Assembly (NCBI GenBank): GCA_050291725.1
Contig: JBNKKH010000027.1
Coordinates: forward strand, 62,001-126,000
From: JAAGZL01 sp050291725
GTDB taxonomy: Bacteria; Pseudomonadota; Gammaproteobacteria; Chromatiales; Chromatiaceae
Length of the DNA stretch: 64,000 nucleotides
Direction of reading: 5' to 3'
Below the pieces are notes generated by a model. It was not told the DNA's origin and did no database searches. It saw nothing but the letters and a program-made list of their open reading frames with translations. How positions within the stretch are numbered: position 1 is the first letter of the stretch; each line of letters starts with the position of its first letter. The translations under genes and the position numbers were made by a program. Positions 53,430 through 61,223 of the stretch are shown piece after piece.

Positions 53430-54313
53430 CTACGGAAGAGATTGTTGACAACAAGAAGATAGTTGAGCGGCTGCGCGTATACTCCCGCCTGGTCAGGCTC
53501 GACCGTCCCATTGGAATTTTGCTGCTGCTGTGGCCAGCTCTCTGGGCCCTTTGGATTGCGGCAGAGGGCAAGCCTCCCTGGGATATTCTGGTGATATTCA
53601 TACTTGGGGTGGCGCTGATGCGCTCCGCCGGATGCGCTATCAACGACTATGCTGACCGCGATATCGATGGCGAGGTAGAACGTACCAGCCAGCGTCCTCT
53701 TGCCACTGGAGATGTGAGCCCCAAAGAGGCGATCATGGTCTTTGTGGTGCTATCTCTTATCGCCTTCGTATTAGCGCTGTTTCTAAATTGGTCAACTATC
53801 TATATGTCACTGGTGGCTGTGGTTCTGGCTGCTATTTACCCTTTCATGAAGCGGTACACCCACCTGCCACAACTCGTCCTAGGTATGGCCTTTGGTTGGG
53901 CAGTGCCCATGGCATTCATGGCCGTTACCGAGAACATACCCGATGTTGCATGGTTGTTATACATTGCTACCATTATCTGGACCTTGGTTTATGATACCCA
54001 GTACGCCATGGTAGATAGGGATGACGATATCCGTATCGGGGTAAAATCCACAGCTATTCTGTTTGGAGAGAACGACCGACTCATGATCGGTATGTTTCAG
54101 CTCTTCATGTTGGGTATACTTTTATTGGTTGGGAGTCAGATTGGTCTTGGTCTCTACTACCATCTTGGATTAGCTGCAGCTGGCCTGTTTGCCCTCTACC
54201 AACAGAAGCTCACTTGGGATAGGGATAGAGAGGGGTGTTTTAAGGCGTTTCTAAACAACAACTGGTTTGGTGCCAGCATTTTTATGGGGTTGGTGCTGGA
54301 ATACATCTTGTAG
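53426..54313 (+). CDS. ubiA: 4-hydroxybenzoate octaprenyltransferase
   Basis: 295 residues with about eight membrane helices. First Asp-rich motif is NDYADRDIDGEVERT (near 75); second is DTQYAMVDRDDDIRIGVKSTAI (near 192). It prenylates 4-hydroxybenzoate in the inner membrane. With ubiC it supports ubiquinone as the membrane quinone. Confidence 0.96.
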   Translation: MTTEEIVDNKKIVERLRVYSRLVRLDRPIGILLLLWPALWALWIAAEGKPPWDILVIFILGVALMRSAGCAINDYADRDIDGEVERTSQRPLATGDVSPKEAIMVFVVLSLIAFVLALFLNWSTIYMSLVAVVLAAIYPFMKRYTHLPQLVLGMAFGWAVPMAFMAVTENIPDVAWLLYIATIIWTLVYDTQYAMVDRDDDIRIGVKSTAILFGENDRLMIGMFQLFMLGILLLVGSQIGLGLYYHLGLAAAGLFALYQQKLTWDRDREGCFKAFLNNNWFGASIFMGLVLEYIL

Positions 54314-54346
54314 TCATTTAGAATGATGAAAAGTGAGGAGCGGATT

Positions 54347-54976
54347 ATGCAACTAACAAGCAACGCTATTTCAGATGGTAAGGCCATTCCTGTAGAGTTT
54401 GCGTTTTGTCGGGCTGATCCCGAAACCCACGTAACCCTCGCCGCCAACAAAAGCCCCCATCTTGCATGGAGCAAAGTTCCAGAAGGGACTAAGTCGTTTG
54501 TGTTGCTATGTTGTGATCCAGACGTGCCCAGCAAGCCGGATGACGTTAACCAAGAGGGCCGTACTGTGCCTGCTGATCTGCCACGAGTAGATTTTTATCA
54601 CTGGGTGTTGGTTGATATTCCAGCTACAGTGAATGAGTTGCAGATAGGTGCTGATTCAGACGGCGTAACAGCTAAAGGCAAAGGTCAGACTCCTGATCTT
54701 GCAGGTGCTAAGCGTGGAGTTAATAGCTATACCGATTGGTTTGCTGGAGATCCAGATATGGGGGGTGACTACTTCGGTTACGATGGCCCATGTCCGCCCT
54801 GGAATGACTCAATTCCCCACCACTATGTTTTTACTGTCTATGCCTTAGATATAGACAGCTGTTCTGTATCAGGAGCATTCACTGGGGATGATGTGCTCAA
54901 GGCGATTGAGGGGCATGTGTTGGATCAGGCCAGCATAACCGGCCTATATAGCCTTAACCCAGATGTGTCAGTATGA
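54347..54976 (+). CDS. YbhB/YbcL family (PEBP-like) protein
   Basis: 209 residues from the ATG at 54347, preceded by GAGGAG 7 bases away; an upstream Met at 54323 is unlikely. Motifs: SPHLAWSKVPEGTKSFVLLCCDPD, VDFYHWVLVDIPA, GYDGPCPPWNDSIPHHYVFTVYALD. It belongs to the phosphatidylethanolamine-binding fold; bacterial role unknown. No signal peptide, so probably cytosolic. Confidence 0.9.
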   Translation: MQLTSNAISDGKAIPVEFAFCRADPETHVTLAANKSPHLAWSKVPEGTKSFVLLCCDPDVPSKPDDVNQEGRTVPADLPRVDFYHWVLVDIPATVNELQIGADSDGVTAKGKGQTPDLAGAKRGVNSYTDWFAGDPDMGGDYFGYDGPCPPWNDSIPHHYVFTVYALDIDSCSVSGAFTGDDVLKAIEGHVLDQASITGLYSLNPDVSV

Positions 54977-55003
54977 TATTGCTCTTCTCTTCCCCTAAGG
55001 ATT

Positions 55004-55043
55004 CTCCCTTTCCCCATTGGGGAGAGGGTAGGGGTGAGGGGGA
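55004..55043. repeat. REP-like palindromic element
   Basis: CTCCCTTTCCCC and GGGGAGAGGG with GGGGTGAGGGGGA tail, the same family as at 4896 and 47854, here with one stem mismatch. Confidence 0.75.
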
Positions 55044-55091
55044 ATTGAAATCTGGGTAATAGATTTCTATTGTTATTTGAGAATTATTTGA

Positions 55092-55430
55092 ATGAAGCAC
55101 AACTTACCCTTACCGCAAGACAAAAAACTAACCGTACTGTTTCGAGTCGAACCTGGTGCCCTCGGTCCTGAGGGAGATAAACATGTCGAACCTTTTTGTG
55201 AATTTGCGCAAAAAGAGTTAATAACACTGGACTCAGATTATGTTCATTGGGACCTAGTTTCCAGAGATGATAAATCTCTTCCTGAGATGGAGTACATGGT
55301 TAATGGGAAAAAGCTCTCCCACGATATGGCGGCTAAATATCTCGAAGTTTTCGAGCAGGATTTAGATGAATTTGAACTACATCTTGCAGGCAACATCTCC
55401 CGTCTGGTTGAGGAGTTTATGGGGCGGTGA
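55092..55430 (+). CDS. Uncharacterised small acidic protein
   Basis: 112 residues. I do not recognise the family. It is soluble and acidic toward its C-terminus (FEQDLDEFELHLAGNISRLV), with a Gly/Pro stretch (VEPGALGPEGDKHVEPF). The codon use and the clean frame between a REP element and hisG support it being a real gene. No signal peptide or membrane helix. Convergent with hisG. Confidence 0.7.
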   Translation: MKHNLPLPQDKKLTVLFRVEPGALGPEGDKHVEPFCEFAQKELITLDSDYVHWDLVSRDDKSLPEMEYMVNGKKLSHDMAAKYLEVFEQDLDEFELHLAGNISRLVEEFMGR

Positions 55431-55459
55431 ATCGTTAGTCGTTAGTGTGTAATCAGAAG

Positions 55460-56332
55460 TTATATCATCTTTTTTAGCTCATACTCTAGAATTCCCTCAG
55501 CCCCCATCGCTTTTAGTCGCGGAATAAGGCTGCGCACCTCTTTACTATCCACTACGGTCTCAATGGCTAGCCACTCCCGGTCAAACAGGTGATTCACTGT
55601 CGGGGCATGCAGACTGGGCAGGGCGCCTACAATTTCGTCCAGCCTTTCTGCTGGGATATTCATTTTTAGCGCAACCTTCTTGCGGGCCTCTAAAGATGCC
55701 TGGAGCAGCATGGCGATTTGCTCAATCTTCTGGCGTTTCCAGGGATCTGCCATGGCTGCCTTGTTGCTGATTAGTCGAGTCTCAGTATGTAGTAGGTCGC
55801 ATACAATGCGCAGGCCATGGGCCTTGATGGTGCTACCGGTCTCTGTTATTTCCACTACCGCATCCACTAGGCCCTCAACCACCTTGGCCTCAGTCGCTCC
55901 CCAGGAGAACTCCACCTCTGCCTCAATGCCGCGCTCTTTCAGGTAGCGTTTGGTAAATCCCACTAGTTCGGTTGAAATCTTTTTGCCTTGTAAATCTTCT
56001 ATAGACTGGATAGGTGACTCCTGAGGCACCACTAATACCCAGCGGCAGGGCTGGTCAGAACTTTTGGAATAGACTAGTTCGCATATCTCTTCAACATCAG
56101 AGTCGGTTTCTAATATCCAGTCATGGCCGGTAAGACCCAAATCAAGAGTGCCATTGGCTACGTAGGGAGCCATCTCTTGGGAGCGCACCAGAGCACAGCT
56201 TATCTCTCTATCATTGATACTAGGAAAGTAATTTCTAGAACGTATATGAATATCCCACCCTGCCTGGGCAAATAGAGATATAGTGGCTTTTTCCAGGCTC
56301 CCCTTAGGAACTCCAAGTTTTAGTTGCTGCAT
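55460..56332 (-). CDS. hisG: ATP phosphoribosyltransferase, long form HisG
   Basis: 290 residues, the long (HisGL) form with a C-terminal ACT-like regulatory domain, so it needs no HisZ. KLGVPKGSLEKATISLF, GTLDLGLTGHDWILE, DAVVEITETGSTIKAHGLR and the C-terminal LPSLHAPTVNHLFDREWLAIETVV are diagnostic. First step of histidine synthesis, inhibited by histidine. It is the last clear core gene before the accessory region. Confidence 0.95.
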   Translation of the reverse strand: MQQLKLGVPKGSLEKATISLFAQAGWDIHIRSRNYFPSINDREISCALVRSQEMAPYVANGTLDLGLTGHDWILETDSDVEEICELVYSKSSDQPCRWVLVVPQESPIQSIEDLQGKKISTELVGFTKRYLKERGIEAEVEFSWGATEAKVVEGLVDAVVEITETGSTIKAHGLRIVCDLLHTETRLISNKAAMADPWKRQKIEQIAMLLQASLEARKKVALKMNIPAERLDEIVGALPSLHAPTVNHLFDREWLAIETVVDSKEVRSLIPRLKAMGAEGILEYELKKMI

Positions 56333-56351
56333 CTGCTGTAACCTTTTCTAG

Positions 56352-56606
56352 TTGATTATGATAACTAATGGGACACCCACCCCAAACTTGCCAATACTGG
56401 GTGGTTTTGTCAAACTGGTTTTCATCATTTTAATCAGGATAAATACGTTATTTGTACATCTCTTCCGTAGCAAGTTGGCGAGTGTTGAAAGAATCCGACA
56501 AATAAGATTTATGAGTGGGTGTCTTGGTTATTACGTTTGGCTGGTGTTTTTAGGTGGGTGTATCGGTTTTTATTTGTTTTTCGCTATTTATTACCTGGAT
56601 AATTAA
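56352..56606 (+). CDS. Possible small membrane protein
   Basis: 84 residues with two hydrophobic segments (about 18-36 and 58-79) split by a basic loop. No family recognised, no clear Shine-Dalgarno. It overlaps the end of the opposing lipoprotein gene by 23 bases. It may be a chance frame in AT-rich DNA. Confidence 0.35.
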   Translation: MIMITNGTPTPNLPILGGFVKLVFIILIRINTLFVHLFRSKLASVERIRQIRFMSGCLGYYVWLVFLGGCIGFYLFFAIYYLDN

Positions 56607-57093
56607 GACGAACAAATGGCAAGTCTCCGCGCATTACGGGCTTTAAAGTATATTTAATATTTCTTGTTTTATTGTTATCTCCTGATATGTAAATCACATA
56701 ATATTTAGTGATTCTACCGTTATCTATATGAAAATATTCTTCGGTATTCTCGTTTTTATTTATCCATAATTTATCACTGCTTGAAGTATTTCTTTCGATA
56801 ACTCCATTTAATAGGTGTGAGGTATATTGCAACTCCGGGTCAATTTCTGGGTGACCACTCCAAAATACATATGCCAGTTCAGTGTCCTTTATACCGATAA
56901 ACTGTCCCCTGACTATTTCTATGAATAGAGTGTTTTTGCAGTGATCAAATGAACCTTCTTCCACTTCACATTTTGAATCTACTACCTCGTACAAACCGAT
57001 ATGTTCATCAATGCTGGGTAGCCGGATGTTGGCACACGAGCTTAAAAATAGCGGAACTAAGAAATATGATATTAGGTAGCGCATAATCTTCAT
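56584..57093 (-). CDS. Hypothetical lipoprotein
   Basis: 169 residues. A lipobox (LFLSSC, Cys20) marks it as a lipoprotein, so the mature protein sits at a membrane face. The rest has no recognised motif; Cys residues at about 42 and 52 could form a disulfide. The DNA is AT-richer than the core genes to its left, as expected for acquired DNA. Confidence 0.7.
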   Translation of the reverse strand: MKIMRYLISYFLVPLFLSSCANIRLPSIDEHIGLYEVVDSKCEVEEGSFDHCKNTLFIEIVRGQFIGIKDTELAYVFWSGHPEIDPELQYTSHLLNGVIERNTSSSDKLWINKNENTEEYFHIDNGRITKYYVIYISGDNNKTRNIKYTLKPVMRGDLPFVRLNYPGNK

Positions 57094-57180
57094 AATTACT
57101 CTTACACTTATTGATCGGTCTATCTTAATCTGTCAAAACAATGCCTTTCAATAACTAACGTTACCATGGGTAACTAATTA

Positions 57181-57315
57181 CTACTCGTGTTTTTTCATCA
57201 AGCCAATCATATATTTTTTTGCATCTCCTTTCTCAACATGAATACATCCCGCGGTGGGTTTGCCATTTTCAGCGTATGTTGCTTTTCCTGGCCACTCATG
57301 TAAGTAGATTCTCCG
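57181..57315 (-). pseudogene. C-terminal fragment of a YkuD-like (L,D-transpeptidase-type) protein
   Basis: Read from the DNA, the minus strand codes for IYLHEWPGKATYAENGKP, then TAGCIHVEKGDAKKYM, and ends with TAG at 57181. GCIHV with an upstream His resembles the YkuD active-site cysteine motif. In-frame stops lie just upstream, and a neighbouring frame (DVNGES) may be the continuation across a frameshift. No start or complete domain remains. Confidence 0.5.
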
Positions 57316-57343
57316 TTAACGTCAAATTAGTATTGAGTAATTA

Positions 57344-57532
57344 ATTCATCCTACAAGGAACTCCAATCTCACCAACTCCAGGGTAATCGCAAACATATTC
57401 TCGGCTAAAATGTGGATGGCGCTTTACGTTTGGAAACAATGGATTAACCGTAAGGTCTTTGGGATATTTAATTCCTTTTTTACCAAGGCAGGGAAATTTA
57501 ATCCGCTTGTTAGCATTTTTTCATTCAGAGCG
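57344..57532 (-). pseudogene. Orphan C-terminal coding fragment
   Basis: About 57 codons are open with ordinary protein-like content (IKYPKDLTVNPLFPNVKRHP, then REYVCDYPGVGEIGVPC), ending in TAA at 57344. A TGA stands a few codons upstream with no good start codon between, so this is probably the end of a decayed gene. Family not recognised. Together with the previous fragment it accounts for most of the gene-free stretch 57094-57548. Confidence 0.4.
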
Positions 57533-57548
57533 CTCACATGCTGATTGC

Positions 57549-57854
57549 CTAGGTAATTGCTTTCAGATATTCCCATAAGTGCCATGTTGAGACTAGTAAT
57601 AGTATTGAGTTAAATATGATGAGTGGAACTTTGAATTTAAATGGTTTTGAGATTATTGCTGATATAAGTGCAGTAAATGACAAAACCGGCCCATAAAAAA
57701 ATATTTTCTCCTCTAAAAGTTGAGTTCCCGCCCAAACAACATAAGATGTTTGTCTATGAATCTCAGCTATGAGAATGATGAAGTTTAGGAGGGATAGGAT
57801 GATGGTTGATGTTTTCATCAACTTTCCTATAGCTTCTTTTAAAGAATGAATCAT
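57549..57854 (-). CDS. Small membrane protein of unknown function
   Basis: 101 residues with three predicted helices (about 15-35, 50-68, 72-92). It may be a cassette gene whose attC has been lost; I find no attC next to its stop. Family not recognised. Confidence 0.55.
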   Translation of the reverse strand: MIHSLKEAIGKLMKTSTIILSLLNFIILIAEIHRQTSYVVWAGTQLLEEKIFFYGPVLSFTALISAIISKPFKFKVPLIIFNSILLLVSTWHLWEYLKAIT

Positions 57855-57876
57855 CTTCTTATAGTAGTACTCGATA

Positions 57877-57895
57877 AAAGGTGTCTGGCACCTTT
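57877..57895. repeat. Short REP-like palindrome
   Basis: AAAGGTG and CACCTTT enclose TCTGG. Similar GGTGTCTGGCACC hairpins with a nearby ACTGACCCC (57914-57923 here) are spread through many gammaproteobacterial genomes. It may also end transcription of the DUF1330 gene. Confidence 0.5.
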
Positions 57896-57940
57896 AATTT
57901 GCTACGTTTTTTACACTGACCCCAATTATCAGAGCCATTC

Positions 57941-58231
57941 CTATGTCGCGGATTCATAGCTAATCAGATCCATATCCGCTGCCTGCGTGCGCAGAGGAAT
58001 AAGTTCCTGGTACGCAGCTGAGTTGTACCATTTGACTACGGATTCAGCGTTTGGAAAACGAATAACAACCGTATCCGTGTGACTGTGTTGTCCGCTCAGT
58101 ACGTCTACCATCTTTCCCCGAAGCAATAGCTCGCTCCCCCACGGAGTCAATGTCTTTGGCACACGGTTCCGGTACTCAGCCCACTTCTCCGCGTCTTTCA
58201 CCGTGACGTGCCCTATAACATATGCTGGCAT
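57941..58231 (-). CDS. DUF1330 family protein
   Basis: 96 residues. MPAYVIGHVTVKDAEKWAEYR, VLSGQHSHTDTVVIRFPNAESV and WYNSAAYQELIPLR fit the small dimeric alpha/beta-barrel DUF1330. Function unknown. Its start lies just left of attC site 1, consistent with a cassette gene, but there is no attC after its own stop. Confidence 0.85.
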   Translation of the reverse strand: MPAYVIGHVTVKDAEKWAEYRNRVPKTLTPWGSELLLRGKMVDVLSGQHSHTDTVVIRFPNAESVVKWYNSAAYQELIPLRTQAADMDLISYESAT

Positions 58232-58244
58232 ATTTTCTTTCCTT

Positions 58245-58314
58245 CTCTAACGCTTGGTTTTGCGGCGTACTGGAGCGCAGCGTAGGTTCGTACAGCAACA
58301 GCCACTGGTTATGT
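58245..58314 (-). repeat. attC site 1 (integron recombination site)
   Basis: CTCTAAC at one end and GTTATGT at the other, with imperfect inner symmetry (GTAC..GTAC). It lies 9 bases after the stop of the GFA-like gene. This is the weakest of the eight by symmetry. Confidence 0.6.
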
Positions 58315-58323
58315 GATGGTAGC

Positions 58324-58725
58324 TCACTCTGGCATACCCTCGAACTTTGGTATTTCCCCTAACCCTTCATCCCAGTCAGCTTTGCTAGATGTAAAAATGT
58401 GCGCTGTTGGCAACATAGAGATTTTAGTGTCCACACACCCTGCAGGAACGACGAGCAAACCTGCGATCTGAGTGTTTGGCAATGCTGAACCACACAACTT
58501 ACAAAAACTTTTGCTGTGACATGTGCCCGGAAGCGTAAAGGAAGTTACAGCATCGATACCTGACTGCCAGATCAATTTAGCTGACTTTGAAAATAGATTT
58601 GCCGCATGAGCAGAACCCGTGTCCTTTTGACAATGCTGACAATGACATAGGTAAAAGCTGTCGAAGTCGCCCTTTACCTCAAATCTCACAGTGCCACACA
58701 GGCATGATCCTATATAATTAGTCAT
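58324..58725 (-). CDS. GFA/Mss4-like zinc-binding protein
   Basis: 133 residues. The zinc cysteines are in GSCLCGTVRFE, CHCQHCQKDTGS and CKLCGS, the pattern of the glutathione-dependent formaldehyde-activating (GFA) family. Many members of this family are not formaldehyde enzymes, so the substrate is open. It is in a cassette together with the upstream membrane-protein gene, before attC 1. Confidence 0.88.
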   Translation of the reverse strand: MTNYIGSCLCGTVRFEVKGDFDSFYLCHCQHCQKDTGSAHAANLFSKSAKLIWQSGIDAVTSFTLPGTCHSKSFCKLCGSALPNTQIAGLLVVPAGCVDTKISMLPTAHIFTSSKADWDEGLGEIPKFEGMPE

Positions 58726-58772
58726 CAGAACCCCTTATGCAGCCTGTGGATGAATTGCTCATAACAGTTATA

Positions 58773-58795
58773 TTAACGAGACCTGTCGTCTCGTT
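58773..58795. other. Hairpin between two genes of one cassette
   Basis: AACGAGAC and GTCTCGTT surround a 5-base loop. It is too small and lacks the spacing of an attC; it may be a terminator-like or regulatory hairpin between the membrane-protein gene and the GFA gene. Confidence 0.5.
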
Positions 58796-58846
58796 ATACA
58801 TTTTTATGTGATAACACATTTGCCTAAATATCTGAATGCACAATTG

Positions 58847-59200
58847 CTAAAAAAACGAAACTAATGCAATACAAAGTAACAAAATATTTATCTGATTTGT
58901 TATTAACCTTCTGATTGTCAATTTTCTTTTCTTTATATTTATACAATAGAAGAGAGTGTATGTCCCTAAACACCAAGATAAAACTGTAGTTGTAATTGCT
59001 ATTGGCATAAAGATAACCACATACCATCTTGCTTCTACGTTACCGGTGACAATAATGTAAAACTTCAAAAATAGAAAGGAACCAATTACAGCAATAAAGT
59101 TGAGAATATTGATAGCTGGGGATGTAGAAAGCAGGTGGTCACAAGTATCTCTTGTTTGAGAATAACCATGAATTGCTTCGGCCCACTTGAATGTTTTCAT
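58847..59200 (-). CDS. Membrane protein of unknown function (cassette gene)
   Basis: 117 residues, with about three helices (35-52, 57-82, 102-117). The frame is clean and starts within 12 bases of attC 2, as cassette genes do. There is no attC after its stop; the GFA gene follows, so both seem to share a cassette. Family not recognised. Confidence 0.65.
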   Translation of the reverse strand: MKTFKWAEAIHGYSQTRDTCDHLLSTSPAINILNFIAVIGSFLFLKFYIIVTGNVEARWYVVIFMPIAITTTVLSWCLGTYTLFYCINIKKRKLTIRRLITNQINILLLCIALVSFF

Positions 59201-59211
59201 TTGATTAATTC

Positions 59212-59295
59212 ACATAACGTCCTGGGTAAGAGGCCGTAGCGAAGCAGAGGTCTCAGCCCGCGTTGTTTGCGGGAGACTTAACCCAATTGTTAAGT
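59212..59295 (-). repeat. attC site 2
   Basis: ACATAAC at one end and GTTAAGT at the other, with inner pieces CCCGCG/CGCGGG type (CAGCCCGCGTTGTTTGCGGGAG) and GGGTAAGAGG. The TTA of GTTAAGT is the stop codon of the next gene. Confidence 0.8.
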
Positions 59296-59670
59296 TTTTT
59301 GCTCATCTTTGCCCTTAAATACAAAGTAACCATATACCAGCAACAAGAAAATACCCATTACTATTACCACATACTTAGTATTTGATTCGTTAAATTGCGT
59401 GTTTATTTGTTCTGTAAATCCTGTTACTGCAGATATTATTAAAACCACAGGCAACAATAAGGCTAGAGTAACGCCGTACCATGGTACTTTACTGGTATAT
59501 TCTTTTTTAATTTCTTCTTTGGTTCTTAACAACCAACCAGAAAATATAAAAACAGCATATATTGGTGTTTGCATTAGATAGGGATAAAGATACATTAACA
59601 AAAGGACAATTGCATTTATCCCGAACCAAAGATGTAATTTAACATTCTTCATTCCATTTACTCTCTTCAT
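59290..59670 (-). CDS. Membrane protein of unknown function (cassette gene)
   Basis: 126 residues with about four helices. The start at 59670 follows AAAGGA; the TAA stop lies within the attC 2 core. Not recognised. Confidence 0.7.
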   Translation of the reverse strand: MKRVNGMKNVKLHLWFGINAIVLLLMYLYPYLMQTPIYAVFIFSGWLLRTKEEIKKEYTSKVPWYGVTLALLLPVVLIISAVTGFTEQINTQFNESNTKYVVIVMGIFLLLVYGYFVFKGKDEQKT

Positions 59671-59707
59671 TCCATTTTTCCTTTAATCAATATATCACTT
59701 CTTTTAA

Positions 59708-59777
59708 ACATAACGACTAAGCTCAGCCAGCGAAAACCGCGTCGTGGTTTTTGGTCGGGTGAAGCGCATGGTTATGT
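59708..59777 (-). repeat. attC site 3
   Basis: ACATAAC and GTTATGT enclose GCTCAGCCAGCGAAAACC and an imperfect complement (GGTTTTTGGTCGGGTGAAGC), the Vibrio-like form. It is 3 bases past the stop of the next gene. Confidence 0.85.
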
Positions 59778-59779
59778 GC

Positions 59780-60091
59780 CTATTTAAGCTCATACTTACG
59801 TGGGCTAATAATGTTTAATAAAAATACTTGCTTGGTGGGATCATTGTACTGAACGTGGCTTGCGTGAATTCGAAAGCCGACAGAAGTACACGATACGTTC
59901 TCAATGAACCACATGGCCTCGGCTAGTTCTTTTACTAGGTAATTACCATTGATCATGAGGCGATGATTAACGTGCTCAAAGCCGACATCCATGCGGACAA
60001 GATACCAGTCATGTTCCTGGCACCGATACTCTGCCGCATTAGCTGTGGAAGCTAATAGCAAGCCATATATGAGACCGCTAATTCTTTTCAT
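59780..60091 (-). CDS. Exported hypothetical protein (cassette gene)
   Basis: 103 residues from the ATG at 60091, because any longer start would be inside attC 4. A signal peptide (ending ANAA) leads to a periplasmic domain with Cys residues and HVNHRLMINGNYLVKELAEA. No family recognised. Confidence 0.72.
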   Translation of the reverse strand: MKRISGLIYGLLLASTANAAEYRCQEHDWYLVRMDVGFEHVNHRLMINGNYLVKELAEAMWFIENVSCTSVGFRIHASHVQYNDPTKQVFLLNIISPRKYELK

Positions 60092-60097
60092 TGATTC

Positions 60098-60166
60098 ACA
60101 TAACGCCGCCATAACTTGCCGCCTGAAGCGCAGCGTAAGGCGGTAAAATTAATGGCTTTGTTAGGA
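60098..60166 (-). repeat. attC site 4
   Basis: ACATAAC and GTTAGGA with CGCC..GGCGG inner arms (GCCGCCATAACTTGCCGCC / AAGGCGGTAAAATTAATGGC). The stop of the HD-domain gene is the TTA in GTTAGGA. Confidence 0.85.
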
Positions 60167-60745
60167 GGCATTTAGCCAGCCTTGCTCAACAGCATGATCA
60201 AGTTTTGAAATAAACCAACTATAAATCTCGGGGCTTTCAATTTCAATAAACTGGTGCATTTTTAGCACTTGGCTCTTATGTATACCGTTGTCTTTCCATG
60301 CACGCCCTTCGCTGGTAATGTTATGAAGAAATGGCAATAGGCGATCAATGATCTTTAGTAGTTTTGCTTCTTTACTTTTACCAGTTTCTTGTTCTTCCCA
60401 GAGCTCGACAAAATTTCCAATTGGGTTGCCGGGATGTGAGGCAATTTGTTTTATGCTCTCACGCTCTTCAACGTGGGCACTACCTCTTTTTCTGCTATAA
60501 AGAAACGTGTCTCCAGCTCCTATTTCACCAAGATCATGGAGTAATGCAAGCTTGATGAGTTTCGGAACATCGTAATTGTCTTGCAGCATTTCCGCAAAAG
60601 ACCAACATGCCATTGCCAAATGCCATGAGTGTTCTGCTGAGTTTTCGACCCTCTCTCCACCATTGATGTAGGTTCGGCGATTCACCGATTTCAATGCATC
60701 TAATAGAAGCATGAAATCTGATATTTTTGAAATTCTATCGGTCAA
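60161..60745 (-). CDS. HD-domain hydrolase (cassette gene)
   Basis: 194 residues, starting at TTG with AGGAGGAAATAC directly before it. HD motif: ENSAEHSWHLAMA and LLHDLGEIGAGDTF, then DRLLPFLHNI, as in YfbR/HDDC2-type 5'-nucleotidases. The substrate is not clear. Similar proteins are common in integron arrays. Its Shine-Dalgarno overlaps the end of attC 5, showing how the start of each cassette gene is set close to the recombination point. Confidence 0.87.
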   Translation of the reverse strand: MTDRISKISDFMLLLDALKSVNRRTYINGGERVENSAEHSWHLAMACWSFAEMLQDNYDVPKLIKLALLHDLGEIGAGDTFLYSRKRGSAHVEERESIKQIASHPGNPIGNFVELWEEQETGKSKEAKLLKIIDRLLPFLHNITSEGRAWKDNGIHKSQVLKMHQFIEIESPEIYSWFISKLDHAVEQGWLNAS

Positions 60746-60753
60746 GTATTTCC

Positions 60754-60843
60754 TCCTAACGCTTAAGTTAAAGGGCCGCGCGTTGTTTGCGCGGTCCGAG
60801 CAGGGTGGTTTTTTGCCCTGCGGTTTTAAACGTTTTGTTAGGT
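60754..60843 (-). repeat. attC site 5
   Basis: TCCTAAC and GTTAGGT with clear inner arms GGGCCGCGCG/CGCGCGGTCC and CAGGG/CCCTG, 90 bp. Confidence 0.9.
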
Positions 60844-61134
60844 GTTTACTGTAAAATTCACATAAGTGACTGCACTTGCAAGCGCTACCACAACACCCAA
60901 CAAAACAGCAATTATCATGTTATTAATTTTAAATAATTTGACTGCTAGCGCTGGAATTAAACTAATAATTCCTATTCTTATTGCTGCAAGTCTTAAATAT
61001 TCCCAGTCAATATGGCCATCATAATGCAATCGCATCGTATAGATGAAAATGCTTATTAATAGAATGTAGCCAATAACATAAGCTGATATCGCGTATATTA
61101 ATTTCTTCTCGTTTATAAACCTAGCTACATCCAT
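60838..61134 (-). CDS. Membrane protein of unknown function (cassette gene)
   Basis: 98 residues, three helices (about 14-34, 49-63, 72-92). TAA stop lies in the attC 5 core. Start is 8 bases from attC 6. Not recognised. Confidence 0.7.
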   Translation of the reverse strand: MDVARFINEKKLIYAISAYVIGYILLISIFIYTMRLHYDGHIDWEYLRLAAIRIGIISLIPALAVKLFKINNMIIAVLLGVVVALASAVTYVNFTVNT

Positions 61135-61141
61135 TTATTAC

Positions 61142-61223
61142 ACCTAACGTCTAAGCTAAGGGGCCGCGCGGAACGCGCGGTCCAAGTGAGCCGAAGGCGA
61201 ATGCCTTAAGCGCCTTGTTATGT
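61142..61223 (-). repeat. attC site 6
   Basis: ACCTAAC and GTTATGT with GGGGCCGCGCG/CGCGCGGTCC arms and a TCTAAGC..GCTTAAGG outer pairing, 82 bp. Confidence 0.92.

Noticed and set aside
57435..57517. attC-like TAAC..GTTAGC pair
   Set aside because: The interior has no dyad symmetry and the stretch is better explained as a decayed coding fragment.
58760..58797. Candidate ninth attC between 58726 and 58846
   Set aside because: Only a short 8-bp stem is present; the outer boxes and spacing do not fit.
58824..59027. 67-residue open frame on the minus strand
   Set aside because: It overlaps the membrane-protein gene 58847-59200 in another frame and lacks a plausible start context.
60092..60112. 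Longer start for the exported cassette gene
   Set aside because: It would lie within attC 4 and spoil the signal peptide.
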